This document shows, one piece after another, positions 55,153 to 63,528 of a DNA stretch of 64,000 nucleotides. Source of the DNA: Streptomyces sp. NL15-2K. Its GTDB lineage: Bacteria; Actinomycetota; Actinomycetes; Streptomycetales; Streptomycetaceae. The DNA lies in assembly GCF_030551255.1 (NCBI RefSeq), contig NZ_CP130630.1, positions 8,351,501-8,415,500 of the forward strand. Reading direction: 5' to 3'. Within the stretch, counting starts at the first letter, position 1. Each line of letters opens with the position of its first letter. A program made the position numbers and the translations under genes. The notes under the pieces were generated by a model, which was not told where the DNA came from, did not search any database, and saw only the letters and a program-made list of their open reading frames with translations.

Positions 55153-56801
55153 CCCCGCGCAAGGGCCCCGGGAAGAGCACGGCGGCGCGGCTCGGCCTCA
55201 TGGCCGTGCCCGTCGCGTTCTTCGCGGCCTTCTTCGCCTACCCCGTCGCCGCGATCGTCGCGCGCGGTCTGCGGGTCGACGGGGCGTGGCAGTTCGCGCG
55301 TCTGTGGGATGTGCTCGGGCAGTCCGACATCCGGCACGTCCTGTGGTTCACCACCTGGCAGGCGCTCGCCTCCACCGCCCTGACGCTGCTGGTCGCGCTG
55401 CCCGGCGCGTATGTCTTCGCCCGCTTCGACTTCCCCGGCAAGCAGATCCTGCGGGCCGTGGTGACGGTCCCCTTCGTGCTGCCGACCGTCGTCGTCGGTA
55501 CGGCGTTCCTGGCCCTCGTCGGCCGCGGCGGGCTGCTGGACGAGCTGTGGGGCGTACGGCTCGACACGACGGTGTGGGCGATCCTGCTCGCGCACGTCTT
55601 CTTCAACTACGCGGTGGTCGTACGGACGGTCGGCGGGCTCTGGGCGCAGCTGGACCCGCGCCAGGAGGAGGCCGCGCGCATGCTCGGCGCGTCCCGTATG
55701 CGGGCCTGGCGGACGGTCACCCTGCCCGCGCTCGCGCCCGCCGTGGCCGCCGCCGCGCTCATGGTGTTCCTCTTCACCTTCACGTCCTTCGGTGTCGTGC
55801 AGATCCTCGGCGGGCCGACCTTCTCGACCCTCGAAGTGGAGATCTACCGGCAGACCTCCGAGATCTTCGACCTGTCCTCGGCCGCCGTGCTGACGCTGAT
55901 CCAGTTCGTCGCGGTGGGCGCGATCCTCGCCGTGCACGCGTGGACCGTACGGCGGCGGGAGAGCGCCCTGCGCCTGGTGGACGCGTCCGTGACGTCGCGC
56001 CGGCCGCGCGGGACCGGGCAGTGGTTGCTGCTGGCCGGCGTCCTCGCCACCGTCGTCGTGCTGCTTCTGCTGCCGCTCGCCGTGCTGGTGCAGCGGTCCC
56101 TCGACGCGCCCGACTTCGGCTACTACCGGGCGCTGACCAGTGACGCCGGCGGGATCTTCCTTGTCCCGCCGATCGAGGCGATCGGCAATTCACTGCGGTA
56201 CGCCGTCGCCGCCACCGTCATCGCCCTGGTGATCGGCGGTCTGGCCGCGGCAGCGTTGACGCGGCGGGACGCGGGCCGGTTCGTGCGCGGCTTCGACGCG
56301 CTGCTGATGCTGCCGCTCGGGGTGTCCGCGGTGACCGTCGGGTTCGGGTTCCTGATCGCCCTCGACGAGCCGCCGCTGGACCTCAGGGCCTCCTGGATCC
56401 TGGTGCCGCTCGCGCAGGCGCTGGTCGGGGTCCCCTTCGTCGTACGGACCATGCTGCCCGTACTGCGGGCGGTGGACCAGCGGCTGCGGGAGGCGGCGGC
56501 GGTGCTCGGGGCATCGCCTTGGCGGGTGTGGCGCGAGGTCGATCTGCCGATGGTGCGGCGGGCGCTGCTGATCGCGGCGGGGTTCGCGTTCGCCGTGTCG
56601 CTGGGGGAGTTCGGGGCGACGGTGTTCATCGCGCGGCCCGACAATCCGACGCTGCCGGTCGCCGTGGCGCGGCTGCTGGGACGGGCGGGCGAACTCAACT
56701 ACGGCCAGGCGATGGCCCTTTCCACGATTCTGATGGTGGTGTGCGCGGTGGCGCTGCTGGTGCTGGAGCGGCTGCGCACCGACCGGACCGGGGAGTTCTA
56801 G
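55128..56801 (+). CDS. thiP: Thiamine-type ABC transporter permease (two-domain), 557 aa
   Basis: ThiP-like fused permease with two six-helix halves. Each half has an EAA loop: EEAARMLGASRMRAWRTVTLP near residue 180 and REAAAVLGASPWRVWREVDLP near 460. GTG 55128 was chosen; an in-frame GTG at 55116 would enlarge the overlap with thiB from 25 to 37 bp. It is followed directly by thiQ with no gap. Operon thiBPQ under the TPP riboswitch. Confidence 0.93.
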   Translation: MDLARTEVAPRKGPGKSTAARLGLMAVPVAFFAAFFAYPVAAIVARGLRVDGAWQFARLWDVLGQSDIRHVLWFTTWQALASTALTLLVALPGAYVFARFDFPGKQILRAVVTVPFVLPTVVVGTAFLALVGRGGLLDELWGVRLDTTVWAILLAHVFFNYAVVVRTVGGLWAQLDPRQEEAARMLGASRMRAWRTVTLPALAPAVAAAALMVFLFTFTSFGVVQILGGPTFSTLEVEIYRQTSEIFDLSSAAVLTLIQFVAVGAILAVHAWTVRRRESALRLVDASVTSRRPRGTGQWLLLAGVLATVVVLLLLPLAVLVQRSLDAPDFGYYRALTSDAGGIFLVPPIEAIGNSLRYAVAATVIALVIGGLAAAALTRRDAGRFVRGFDALLMLPLGVSAVTVGFGFLIALDEPPLDLRASWILVPLAQALVGVPFVVRTMLPVLRAVDQRLREAAAVLGASPWRVWREVDLPMVRRALLIAAGFAFAVSLGEFGATVFIARPDNPTLPVAVARLLGRAGELNYGQAMALSTILMVVCAVALLVLERLRTDRTGEF

Positions 56802-57821
56802 ATGCTGCTGAGCCTTGAGGACGCGACGGTACGGTTCGGCGGGTGGGCCGCGCTGGACGGGGTCGCGCTCGATGTCGCCGAGCACGAGGTGGTGTGCGTG
56901 CTGGGGCCCAGTGGCAGCGGCAAGTCGACGCTGCTGCGGGCGGTGGCCGGGCTGCAACCCCTGGATGCCGGGCGGGTGTTGCTCGACGGGCGCGACCAGG
57001 CGGGCGTGCCCGCACACAAGCGGGGGGTCGGGCTGATGTTCCAGGACCATCAGCTGTTTCCGCAGCGGGACGTGGGTGGGAACGTGGCGTTCGGGCTGCG
57101 GATGCACGCGGTGCCGAAGATCCAACAGGACGAGCGCGTACGGGAGTTGCTGGAACTGGTCGGGCTTCCGGGTGCCGGACGCCGAGCCGTCGCCGCGCTC
57201 TCCGGCGGTGAGCAGCAGCGGGTGGCGCTGGCCCGGGCCCTCGCGCCCCGGCCGTGGCTGCTGATGCTCGACGAGCCGCTCGGGCAACTGGACCGCTCGC
57301 TGCGGGAACGGCTGGTCGTCGAACTCCGGGAGCTCTTCGGCCGGTTGGGCACCACCGTGCTCGCCGTGACGCACGACCAGGGCGAGGCCTTCGCGCTCGC
57401 CGACCGGGTCGTGGTCATGCGGGACGGGCGGATCGCCCAGTCAGGTACCCCCCTTGAGGTCTGGCAGCGGCCGGCGGACGAGTTCGTGGCCCGGTTCCTC
57501 GGCTTCGAGAACGTGGTCGAGGGGACGGTCGCCGGGGAGGCCGCGGACACGCCGTGGGGCAAGGTGCCGGTCCCCGCGGGGGCCGCGCAGGGGGTGCGTC
57601 GCGTGCTGGTGCGGCCCGCGGGGGTACGGCTCGTGGGCGCGGAGGAGGGGCTGCGCTGTGCGGTGGCCGCGCGGACCTTCAAGGGCACCCATGTCGCCGT
57701 ACACCTTCAGCCGGAGGACGCGCCTCGGCTGGAGGCGGCGTGTGCGCTGCGGGAGGCGCCGGAGGTGGGGGACGTGGTGGGGGTGGAGTTCGACGGGGAC
57801 GAAATCGTCGTGCTCGGGTGA
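56802..57821 (+). CDS. thiQ: Thiamine-type ABC transporter ATPase, 339 aa
   Basis: ABC ATPase: Walker A GPSGSGKST near residues 35-43, Q-loop MFQDHQLFPQRDV near 79, signature ALSGGEQQRVALARAL near 130 and Walker B LLMLDEPLGQLD near 150, H-loop VTHDQ near 185. A C-terminal TOBE-like domain (about 240-339) makes it longer than classic ThiQ and closer to the sulfate/putrescine type. ATG immediately follows the thiP stop. Confidence 0.92.
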   Translation: MLLSLEDATVRFGGWAALDGVALDVAEHEVVCVLGPSGSGKSTLLRAVAGLQPLDAGRVLLDGRDQAGVPAHKRGVGLMFQDHQLFPQRDVGGNVAFGLRMHAVPKIQQDERVRELLELVGLPGAGRRAVAALSGGEQQRVALARALAPRPWLLMLDEPLGQLDRSLRERLVVELRELFGRLGTTVLAVTHDQGEAFALADRVVVMRDGRIAQSGTPLEVWQRPADEFVARFLGFENVVEGTVAGEAADTPWGKVPVPAGAAQGVRRVLVRPAGVRLVGAEEGLRCAVAARTFKGTHVAVHLQPEDAPRLEAACALREAPEVGDVVGVEFDGDEIVVLG

Positions 57822-57833
57822 TCCGGGGGCGCA

Positions 57834-57839
57834 TAGGGT
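57834..57839 (+). promoter_or_regulatory. -10 element of the broken gene
   Basis: TAGGGT lies six bases before ATG 57846; no ribosome-binding site. The promoter of the pseudogene appears intact. Confidence 0.35.
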
Positions 57840-58060
57840 GCGGGCATGACGCTGCTCTCACATGATCGCTACTGCGCCGAGATCGCCGACCAGGTCGGCC
57901 GGTTGAGGGCCGTCGTGACGTCCGGGGCCGATCTGTCCGCCACCGTGCCGACCTGCCCGGACTGGTCGCTGGAACAGCTCGTACGGCATACGGGCGGCGC
58001 CCTGCGTTAAGCCGGGCCGCAACCGTTGGTTTTGTGGTGCCCGGCACTTTGGCTGGGCTC

Positions 58061-58143
58061 GGGTGGGTTTCGCTCGCCCGCGCTGGCGGGGTGCCGCTCT
58101 CTGTGGGTCGGGAGCCGCCCCAGCGGCACGACTGCCCGCAGCT
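58061..58143 (+). repeat. Dispersed Streptomyces hairpin element, copy C
   Basis: 83-bp copy nearly identical to 45911-45992. It lies inside the deletion junction of the mycothiol-dependent enzyme pseudogene, which marks it as mobile or as a recombination point. Confidence 0.85.
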
Positions 58144-58340
58144 GCGCGAGATTCACCATCGCCTGCCGCCGGGCTGCCCTACGAGGTCGCGCCGGAGGTG
58201 GCCGCCGATGCGATCGACGAGTGGCTGCGGATCGTGGAGTTCTCTCAGCGGACCATGCCGGACGACGCGGCCGTCGAGCTGCGCGGGCCCGGGCGCAGCA
58301 TCCATCTGCACGCCACCGACGGCACCCCCGAGCTGAACGC

Positions 58341-58386
58341 CGAGCGAAGCGAGATGGGGGTCCCCCCGCCCGAAGGGTGGGGGAGG
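58341..58386 (+). repeat. GAGCGAAGCGAG-type hairpin element inside the pseudogene
   Basis: CGAGCGAAGCGAGATGGGGG followed by TCCCCCCGCC and GGGTGGGGGAGG: a GC-rich stem-loop of a kind common in Streptomyces. It encodes AERSEMGVPPPEGWG in the C-terminal frame, so it was tolerated in frame. Confidence 0.65.
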
Positions 58387-58631
58387 TTCGTCGAGCTCAC
58401 CGAGGGCGTCCTCGCCTGGCGGCGCGGTCATGAGAAGGCGACCGTCGCCCTGCGGGGCCCGCTCACCGCCGTACTGCTCGCCTTCTACCGTCGACTGCCG
58501 CTGGACAGCCCGGAGGTGGAGGTGCTCGGCGAGCGTGAGCTGCTGGAGTTCTGGCTGGAGCGGGCGACCTTCGGGTGAGCGACGGTGGCCCGCCCCCTGA
58601 GCGGGGACGGGCCTGATGTGCGGAGCGGGCG

Positions 58632-59330
58632 TCAGCGGTTGCCGCTCGACCCGCGACGGCGCATGCCGTAGAACACGGCGCCGCCGCCGATCGCGACCAG
58701 GACGACCGCGATGCCGGCGATGATGCCGGTGTTGGAGGAACCCGTCTCGGCGAGGTTGGAGTCACCGGCCGCCGGGGAGGGCACGTTGCTCGGGGTGGCC
58801 GCCGCGGGCGTGGTGCTCTCGCTCTTCGAGGGCGTCGGGGTCGGCGTGCCGGGCTCCTCGGCCGCCGGGGGCGAGGTGGTGTCCGACGGCGTCGGGGTGG
58901 GTGTCGGCGTCGGGGTCGGCTTCTCGTCCGCCTTGCAGGCCGTCGCAGGGGTGCTCAGGTTCGGCTCGATGTCCTCGTCGACGTAGCCCGCGGCCTTGAC
59001 GTGGACGCGGTACTCGGCGTTCGGCTTCCAGTTCTCCTTGAAGGTGACGGTGACGCCTGCACTCGAGCCCTCGACCACCTGTTCGCCGACCTTCTTCACA
59101 TCGGCGCCGTTGTTCTCGAGGTACACGGAGACGGTTGCCGGAACACCGGTGGGGTCCACGTCGGTGACGGTGATGACGCCCTTGTTGCCGTCGCACTTCG
59201 CTTCGGCGGAGAAGTCGTTGATGGTGCAGGCGAGCGCGGTGCCGGCGGCGCCGAGCGCGAGCGCGGCCGAGGCGGAGGCGACACCGAGGATGCGCACGGA
59301 ACGTGCGACGGTACGGCGAGTTATGGACAC
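58632..59330 (-). CDS. LAETG-anchored (sortase substrate) surface protein, 232 aa
   Basis: Secreted protein with an N-terminal signal peptide (about residues 1-35, cleavage near ALA-CTIND), a compact domain with one Cys pair, and a Pro/Thr/Ser linker with PTPTPTPTP (about 140-185). It ends in a sortase signal: LAETG near 202, a hydrophobic segment ([21 protein letters not shown]) and RRR. No sortase gene is in the window. GTG 59330. Function unknown; cell-wall attachment is inferred from the motif. Confidence 0.85.
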   Translation of the reverse strand: MSITRRTVARSVRILGVASASAALALGAAGTALACTINDFSAEAKCDGNKGVITVTDVDPTGVPATVSVYLENNGADVKKVGEQVVEGSSAGVTVTFKENWKPNAEYRVHVKAAGYVDEDIEPNLSTPATACKADEKPTPTPTPTPTPSDTTSPPAAEEPGTPTPTPSKSESTTPAAATPSNVPSPAAGDSNLAETGSSNTGIIAGIAVVLVAIGGGAVFYGMRRRGSSGNR

Positions 59331-59476
59331 GTTTGTCCTTTACGGTTACGCAACTGCGGGGGGTGGATGGGGTGGTGATGTGGCATCAGCATCCCCACGA
59401 GTCTCACAGGTCTATAAGCGCTGCATAAGGAGTGTCAACGCAAACGGGGGCTGCGAGCGTCGGCTTTGCCGTCTTA

Positions 59477-60589
59477 TTAACGACCGAGACGTTTCAAAGC
59501 CTCGGGAGCCTCCTCGATCCGGTCAACGAGGGCGATACGCGACTCCATCGACCGCTCCCGCGCGAGCGCCCGGAGCAGGGGCCAGGTGGGGAGCTTCTCC
59601 GTCCAGTGGGCGCGGTCGACCAGGACCATCGGCGTGGGCTCGCCCCGCGACTCGTAGTAGTTCGGCGTCGCGTTGTCGAAGATCTCCTGTACGGTGCCGG
59701 CGGCTCCCGGCAGGAACACCACACCCGCGGTGGAGCGGGCCAGCAGGCCGTCCTCGCGGGTGGCGTTGGCGAAGTACTTGGCGATGTGCGACGCGAAGGC
59801 GTTCGGCGGCTCGTGGCCGTAGAACCAGGTGGGGATGCCGACGGAGGGGCCGCCCCTCGGCCAGCGGGTCCGCACCTCGAAGGCGGCCCTCGCCCACTCG
59901 GTGATCGAGGGCGTGAACTTCGGCGACTTGGCCAGGAGTCGGAGCGACTCGGCCAGCATCTCGTCGTCGAACGGGGCCGCGTACGCGCCGAGGTTCGCCG
60001 CCTCCATCGCGCCCGGCCCGCCGCCGGTGGCCACCGTGAACCCGGCGCGGGCCAGTTCCCGGCCGAGGCGCGCGGCACCGGCGTACGCCTCCGTGCCACG
60101 GGCCATCGCGTGGCCGCCCATCACGCCCACCACCCGGGCGCCGACGAGGAGTTCGTCGAGGGCGTCGGAGACGGAGTCGTCGTGGATCGCGCGCAGCATC
60201 GAGGCGAAGATGTCGCCGTCGGCCTTGGTCCGCTGGAACCAGGCGTACGCGCGGGCGTCAGGTGTGGCTTCGTAGCCGTCCGCCAGGAACTCGAAGAGCT
60301 CGTCGGGCGAGTAGACCAGGCCCCGGTACGGGTCGAAGGGCAGGTCGGGGACGGGCGGGAAGACCATGGCGCCGTCCGCGCGGATCTTGGCGGCCGCGTC
60401 CTGACGCATGGAGCAGCCGAGAAAGACGGCGCCGGCCGTGTCCGTGGTGAGCAACTCCCGCGTACGGTCCGTCAGATCGACGGCCTGGACACGGAATCCG
60501 GCGAGCGTGCCGCGAGCCGAGACGGTCGCGTCGAACTCCTCGAGGGTCTCGATCTCACGGTCGCTGTGGTGGGCCGCATGGGCGGGCAT
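59477..60589 (-). CDS. LOG-family protein (Rossmann-fold nucleotide phosphoribohydrolase-like), 370 aa
   Basis: C-terminal two thirds match the LOG/YgdH fold: VGVMGGHAMARG near residue 145, ATGGGPGAMEAANLGA near 180-195 and the nucleotide-binding PGAAGTVQEIFDN near 305, close to the PGGxGTxxE signature of cytokinin-type phosphoribohydrolases but with Ala for Gly. The N-terminal ~130 residues are a further domain seen in this subgroup. ATG 60589 was preferred over GTG 60598. It may cleave nucleotide monophosphates; not shown. Confidence 0.82.
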   Translation of the reverse strand: MPAHAAHHSDREIETLEEFDATVSARGTLAGFRVQAVDLTDRTRELLTTDTAGAVFLGCSMRQDAAAKIRADGAMVFPPVPDLPFDPYRGLVYSPDELFEFLADGYEATPDARAYAWFQRTKADGDIFASMLRAIHDDSVSDALDELLVGARVVGVMGGHAMARGTEAYAGAARLGRELARAGFTVATGGGPGAMEAANLGAYAAPFDDEMLAESLRLLAKSPKFTPSITEWARAAFEVRTRWPRGGPSVGIPTWFYGHEPPNAFASHIAKYFANATREDGLLARSTAGVVFLPGAAGTVQEIFDNATPNYYESRGEPTPMVLVDRAHWTEKLPTWPLLRALARERSMESRIALVDRIEEAPEALKRLGR

Positions 60590-60628
60590 CGTCTGCACCC
60601 GCCCATGCTAGGCACAGCACAGCGGGGC

Positions 60629-61042
60629 TCAGCCCTCGACGGCCGACGCGTCCATCCAGACGACCTCCCAGGTGTGGCCGTCCGGGTCGTCGAAGGAGCG
60701 GCCGTACATGAAGCCGTGGTCCTGCGTCTCCCCCGCAAGGGAGCCCCCCGCCGCGAGCGCCTTCTCGACCAGTTCGTCGACCTTCTCGCGGCTCTCGGCG
60801 CTCAGCGCCAGCAGCACTTCGCTGCTCTTCTTCGCGTCCACGAGCTCCTTCTTCGTGAACTCGGCGTAGCGCTCCTTGGTGTGCACCATCGCGACGATCG
60901 TGTCGCTGATCACGACGGAGGCGGTGTTCTCGTCGCTGAACTGCGCGTTGATCGTGTAGCCGAGCTCCGTGAAGAACTTCTTCGAGGCGTCGAGGTCGTT
61001 CACGGCCAGGTTCACGAAGATCATCTGCTGGTACGCGGTCAT
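60629..61042 (-). CDS. VOC-family (glyoxalase/bleomycin-resistance-like) protein, 137 aa
   Basis: Vicinal-oxygen-chelate fold: MIFVNLAVNDLDASKKFFTELG at residues 7-28, and the C-terminal GRSFDDPDGHTWEVVWMD with the metal-binding Glu. It resembles lactoylglutathione lyase-like proteins of unknown substrate. ATG 61042 with GGGAGAG upstream. It is separate from the neighbouring LOG gene by 39 bp in the same orientation, so possibly cotranscribed. Confidence 0.87.
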   Translation of the reverse strand: MTAYQQMIFVNLAVNDLDASKKFFTELGYTINAQFSDENTASVVISDTIVAMVHTKERYAEFTKKELVDAKKSSEVLLALSAESREKVDELVEKALAAGGSLAGETQDHGFMYGRSFDDPDGHTWEVVWMDASAVEG

Positions 61043-61152
61043 TGTGGTCTCTCCCATCGGGTGCCGTGCTGTTCGGTGGGGTAGACCGGGCACCTCGCCG
61101 GAACTCATCGGCCGTCGGAGATTTTCTTCTTACGAGTTTTCCGCACGGGTTC

Positions 61153-62622
61153 TCAGCGGGCCAGCGGGAGTGCCGCAAGCTCGGCGACGATCAGCGTGAG
61201 CGGGCCGAACAGGGTCAGCAGCGCGCTCGCGCGGAGGGCGGCGGCGCTGCGCAGCATCGTCGTGGGGGCGCCGAGCCGGACCAGTGCGGCCGTGGTGTCG
61301 GCGCGGGTGTGCTTGGCCTCCACGGCGGCGGTGAGGAGCGTGGCGACCGTGCAGCCGGTGACCAGGAGCAGGCCGAGGGTGGTGAGCGGGCCGAACGACG
61401 GTCCGTCCGTGTCGTACAGCGCGGTCATGGCGTACGTCCCCGACGCCACCGCGCAGACGACGCCGAGGGGGCGGCCGATGCGGGTGGCTTCCGCCATGAG
61501 GATCCGGCCGGCGAGGAGGCGGAGGGCGCCGGGGCGGGCGGTCTGGAGGAGGCGGCCGCAGAGGTGGGTGAGACCGGGGCCGGCGAGGGCCAGGCCGAGG
61601 GCGGTGAGGGCCCAGCCGACGAGGACGGAAGGGGCTCCGCCCAGGCCGCCGGGCATGGTGGGGTTGGTGACGTGCTCGGTGCGGCCGGCGTATGCCCCTA
61701 CGGCCAGGCCCGCGGTGAGGACGGCGATGCCCCAGGGGAGGCCTCGGGGGGCTTCCCGGGGTGGTTGGGGGAGGACGCTGGGGTTCAGGTCGGCGGTGTC
61801 GTCGTCCGGGGTGGCGGCTGTGGGGTCGGTCGCGCGATCCGGCTCCTGCGGGGTGCCGTCTTTCCCATGAACGGGCGCTTCATGAACGGGCGCTTCATGA
61901 ACGGGCGCCTCATGAACGGGCGCTTCATGAACGGGTGCCGTATCAGCGGCACGACTGCCGGCGGCCTGACGGCGGCGGCTGTCCGTGGTGGGGCGTCGGC
62001 GTGCGCCGAAGCGGCCGTAGGCTCCGAATGTCTCGCGCATCCCCGACATGCCGTACGCGCCGAAGCGGCCGTACGACCGGATCCCGGCGCGTGCCGGTGC
62101 CGTCGGCCTGTCGTCCCTCGGCCTCAGTGCCACCCCCACCGCCAGCGACGCGATCGTCGGTACCAGCGTCAGCAGGGTCAGGGCCGCCGGCAGCGGCAAG
62201 GACTCCTCCGCTGCCAGGAAGTCCGCTGCCGCGCCGTCGAACGGCATGCCCGTCAGGTCTCCGCGGAGGTGGAGGAAGACCAGCAGCGCCAGCATCGAGC
62301 CGAGCGTGCAGGACAGGGCCGTCGTCGTCGCCGAGACGGCCATCAGGCGGGCCGGGCCGAGACCGATCGCCGAGAGGCCGGAGCGGGTCTTGGCCGCCGG
62401 GTCGGTGCGGGCGACCGCCACGGCGAAGTGGACCGTCGCGGCCAGCGGGGTCGCGCACCAGGCCAGGCGCAGGAGGGAGGCGTCGGCGGAGTCCGGGTGG
62501 CTCAGGGCGTAGCCGAGGGTGCACAGGAGGAGGAAGCCCGTGCCGGCGGATGCCGCCACCACCATCAGGCGGCGGAGCTGGACGGCCGGGCGGGCGCTGC
62601 GGGTCACGCGGAGAGCGAGCAC
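61153..62622 (-). CDS. ABC transporter permease (MacB/FtsX-like), 489 aa
   Basis: About nine to ten predicted membrane helices in two groups with a large polar loop (about residues 190-320) between them. The loop carries five tandem PVHEA repeats (about 228-252) and Pro/Asp/Thr-rich sequence. It starts at GTG 62622, overlapping the ATPase gene by 19 bp. With that gene it forms an exporter pair of unknown substrate. The overall plan fits FtsX-type permeases, but the sequence signal is weak. Confidence 0.75.
   Translation of the reverse strand: MLALRVTRSARPAVQLRRLMVVAASAGTGFLLLCTLGYALSHPDSADASLLRLAWCATPLAATVHFAVAVARTDPAAKTRSGLSAIGLGPARLMAVSATTTALSCTLGSMLALLVFLHLRGDLTGMPFDGAAADFLAAEESLPLPAALTLLTLVPTIASLAVGVALRPRDDRPTAPARAGIRSYGRFGAYGMSGMRETFGAYGRFGARRRPTTDSRRRQAAGSRAADTAPVHEAPVHEAPVHEAPVHEAPVHGKDGTPQEPDRATDPTAATPDDDTADLNPSVLPQPPREAPRGLPWGIAVLTAGLAVGAYAGRTEHVTNPTMPGGLGGAPSVLVGWALTALGLALAGPGLTHLCGRLLQTARPGALRLLAGRILMAEATRIGRPLGVVCAVASGTYAMTALYDTDGPSFGPLTTLGLLLVTGCTVATLLTAAVEAKHTRADTTAALVRLGAPTTMLRSAAALRASALLTLFGPLTLIVAELAALPLAR
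61866..61940. repeat. 15-bp tandem repeat (x5) in the permease gene
   Basis: CATGAACGGGCGCTT units at 61866, 61881, 61896, 61911 and 61926, with few changes, encode five PVHEA repeats on the minus strand. Confidence 0.92.
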
Positions 62623-63344
62623 GTGGCCCGGCCTTCCGTCTCGGTGACCGGGGGCAGGTGAAGGGTCTTCACACGCCGTCCGTCCAGCAGGGACACCGTC
62701 CGGTCGGCGTGGGCCGCCGTGTCCGCGTCGTGGGTGGCCAACACCACCGTGATGCCGTGGGAGCGGGCCGCCGTGGTGAGGGTGCGCAGCACCTGGACGC
62801 GGTCCTCGCGGTACAGGGGGGCCGTCGGTTCGTCGGCGAACAGCACCGTGGGGGCCGGGGCCAGAGCCCGCGCGACGCACACGCGCTGGCGTTCCGCCTG
62901 GCGCAGTTCGTGCGGACGTCTGCGGGTGCTGTCGCCGATGTCCAGGCGCTCCAGCCACTCCATGGCGGCCGTCTTGGCGCGGCGGCGGCTGGTGCCCCGC
63001 AGCATCAGGGGGAGGGCCGCGTTCTCCCAGACGTTCAGCTCGGGGACGAGGGTGGGGACCGGGTCGATCCAGCCGAAGCGGTCGCGGCGCAGGCGCTCGC
63101 GGGCCATCAGCCCCATGGTGTGCACGGGCGCGCTGTTGAACCAGATCTCGCCGCGATGTGCCGGGACCAGACCGGACAGGCACCGCAGCAGGGTCGTCTT
63201 GCCGCTGCCGCGCGGGCCGCCGACGGCGAGGATCTCTCCCTCACGGACGCCGAGCGAGACACCGGCCAGCCCGGGGGAGCCGTCGCGGTGGGTGAAGTGC
63301 AGTGACCGTGCCCAGAGCACGTCGTTGTCCGGCGGGGCCTCCAT
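62604..63344 (-). CDS. ABC transporter ATPase with degenerate signature motif, 246 aa
   Basis: Walker A GGPRGSGKTT near residues 42-51, Q-loop region FGWIDPVPTLVPELNV near 89, Walker B VLFADEPTA near 168 and H-loop ATHDADTAAH near 201 place it in the LolD/MacB group. The signature is ELRQAERQR (about 145-153) in place of LSGGQ/E, so the two Gly residues of the C-loop are lost. ATG 63344. It overlaps the permease gene by 19 bp. Activity may depend on an unusual C-loop or may be reduced. Confidence 0.85.
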   Translation of the reverse strand: MEAPPDNDVLWARSLHFTHRDGSPGLAGVSLGVREGEILAVGGPRGSGKTTLLRCLSGLVPAHRGEIWFNSAPVHTMGLMARERLRRDRFGWIDPVPTLVPELNVWENAALPLMLRGTSRRRAKTAAMEWLERLDIGDSTRRRPHELRQAERQRVCVARALAPAPTVLFADEPTAPLYREDRVQVLRTLTTAARSHGITVVLATHDADTAAHADRTVSLLDGRRVKTLHLPPVTETEGRATCSLSA

Positions 63345-63465
63345 GGGCGTACACCTCGTTCAGATCCGTAATTCCCTTTGCCAATCCCCCGTGCGGGGGA
63401 ACGAAGGCAGGGGCGATCGGTTACAGGGCACGCTAAGGATCCGGGGCGGGAACGCCGGACAGCAC

Positions 63466-63514
63466 GCGGCCCGGGACGCACCCATCTCACTCGTACGGGG
63501 GCATCCCGGGCCGC
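63466..63514. terminator. Terminator between the aminotransferase and the ABC ATPase
   Basis: GCGGCCCGGGA (63466-63476) and TCCCGGGCCGC (63504-63514), 11-bp perfect arms around a 27-nt loop, just downstream of the aminotransferase stop. Confidence 0.78.
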
Positions 63515-63528
63515 GGAATCGCCGGAGG

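Larger units (their letters stand above)
57846..58578 (+). pseudogene. Maleylpyruvate-isomerase-family mycothiol-dependent enzyme, disrupted
   Basis: The N-terminus (57846-58010, 54 codons) reads as the DinB-like helix of the TIGR03083/maleylpyruvate isomerase family (CPDWSLEQLVRHTGG) and then stops at TAA 58008. From about 58175 the frame resumes with the family C-terminal part (AAGLPYEVAPEVAADAIDEWL to the end at TGA 58578). The middle, normally ~80 residues with the second metal-binding His, is gone, replaced by ~165 bp that contain repeat copy C. A second hairpin repeat sits in frame in the C-terminal half. Not expected to be functional. Confidence 0.85.
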
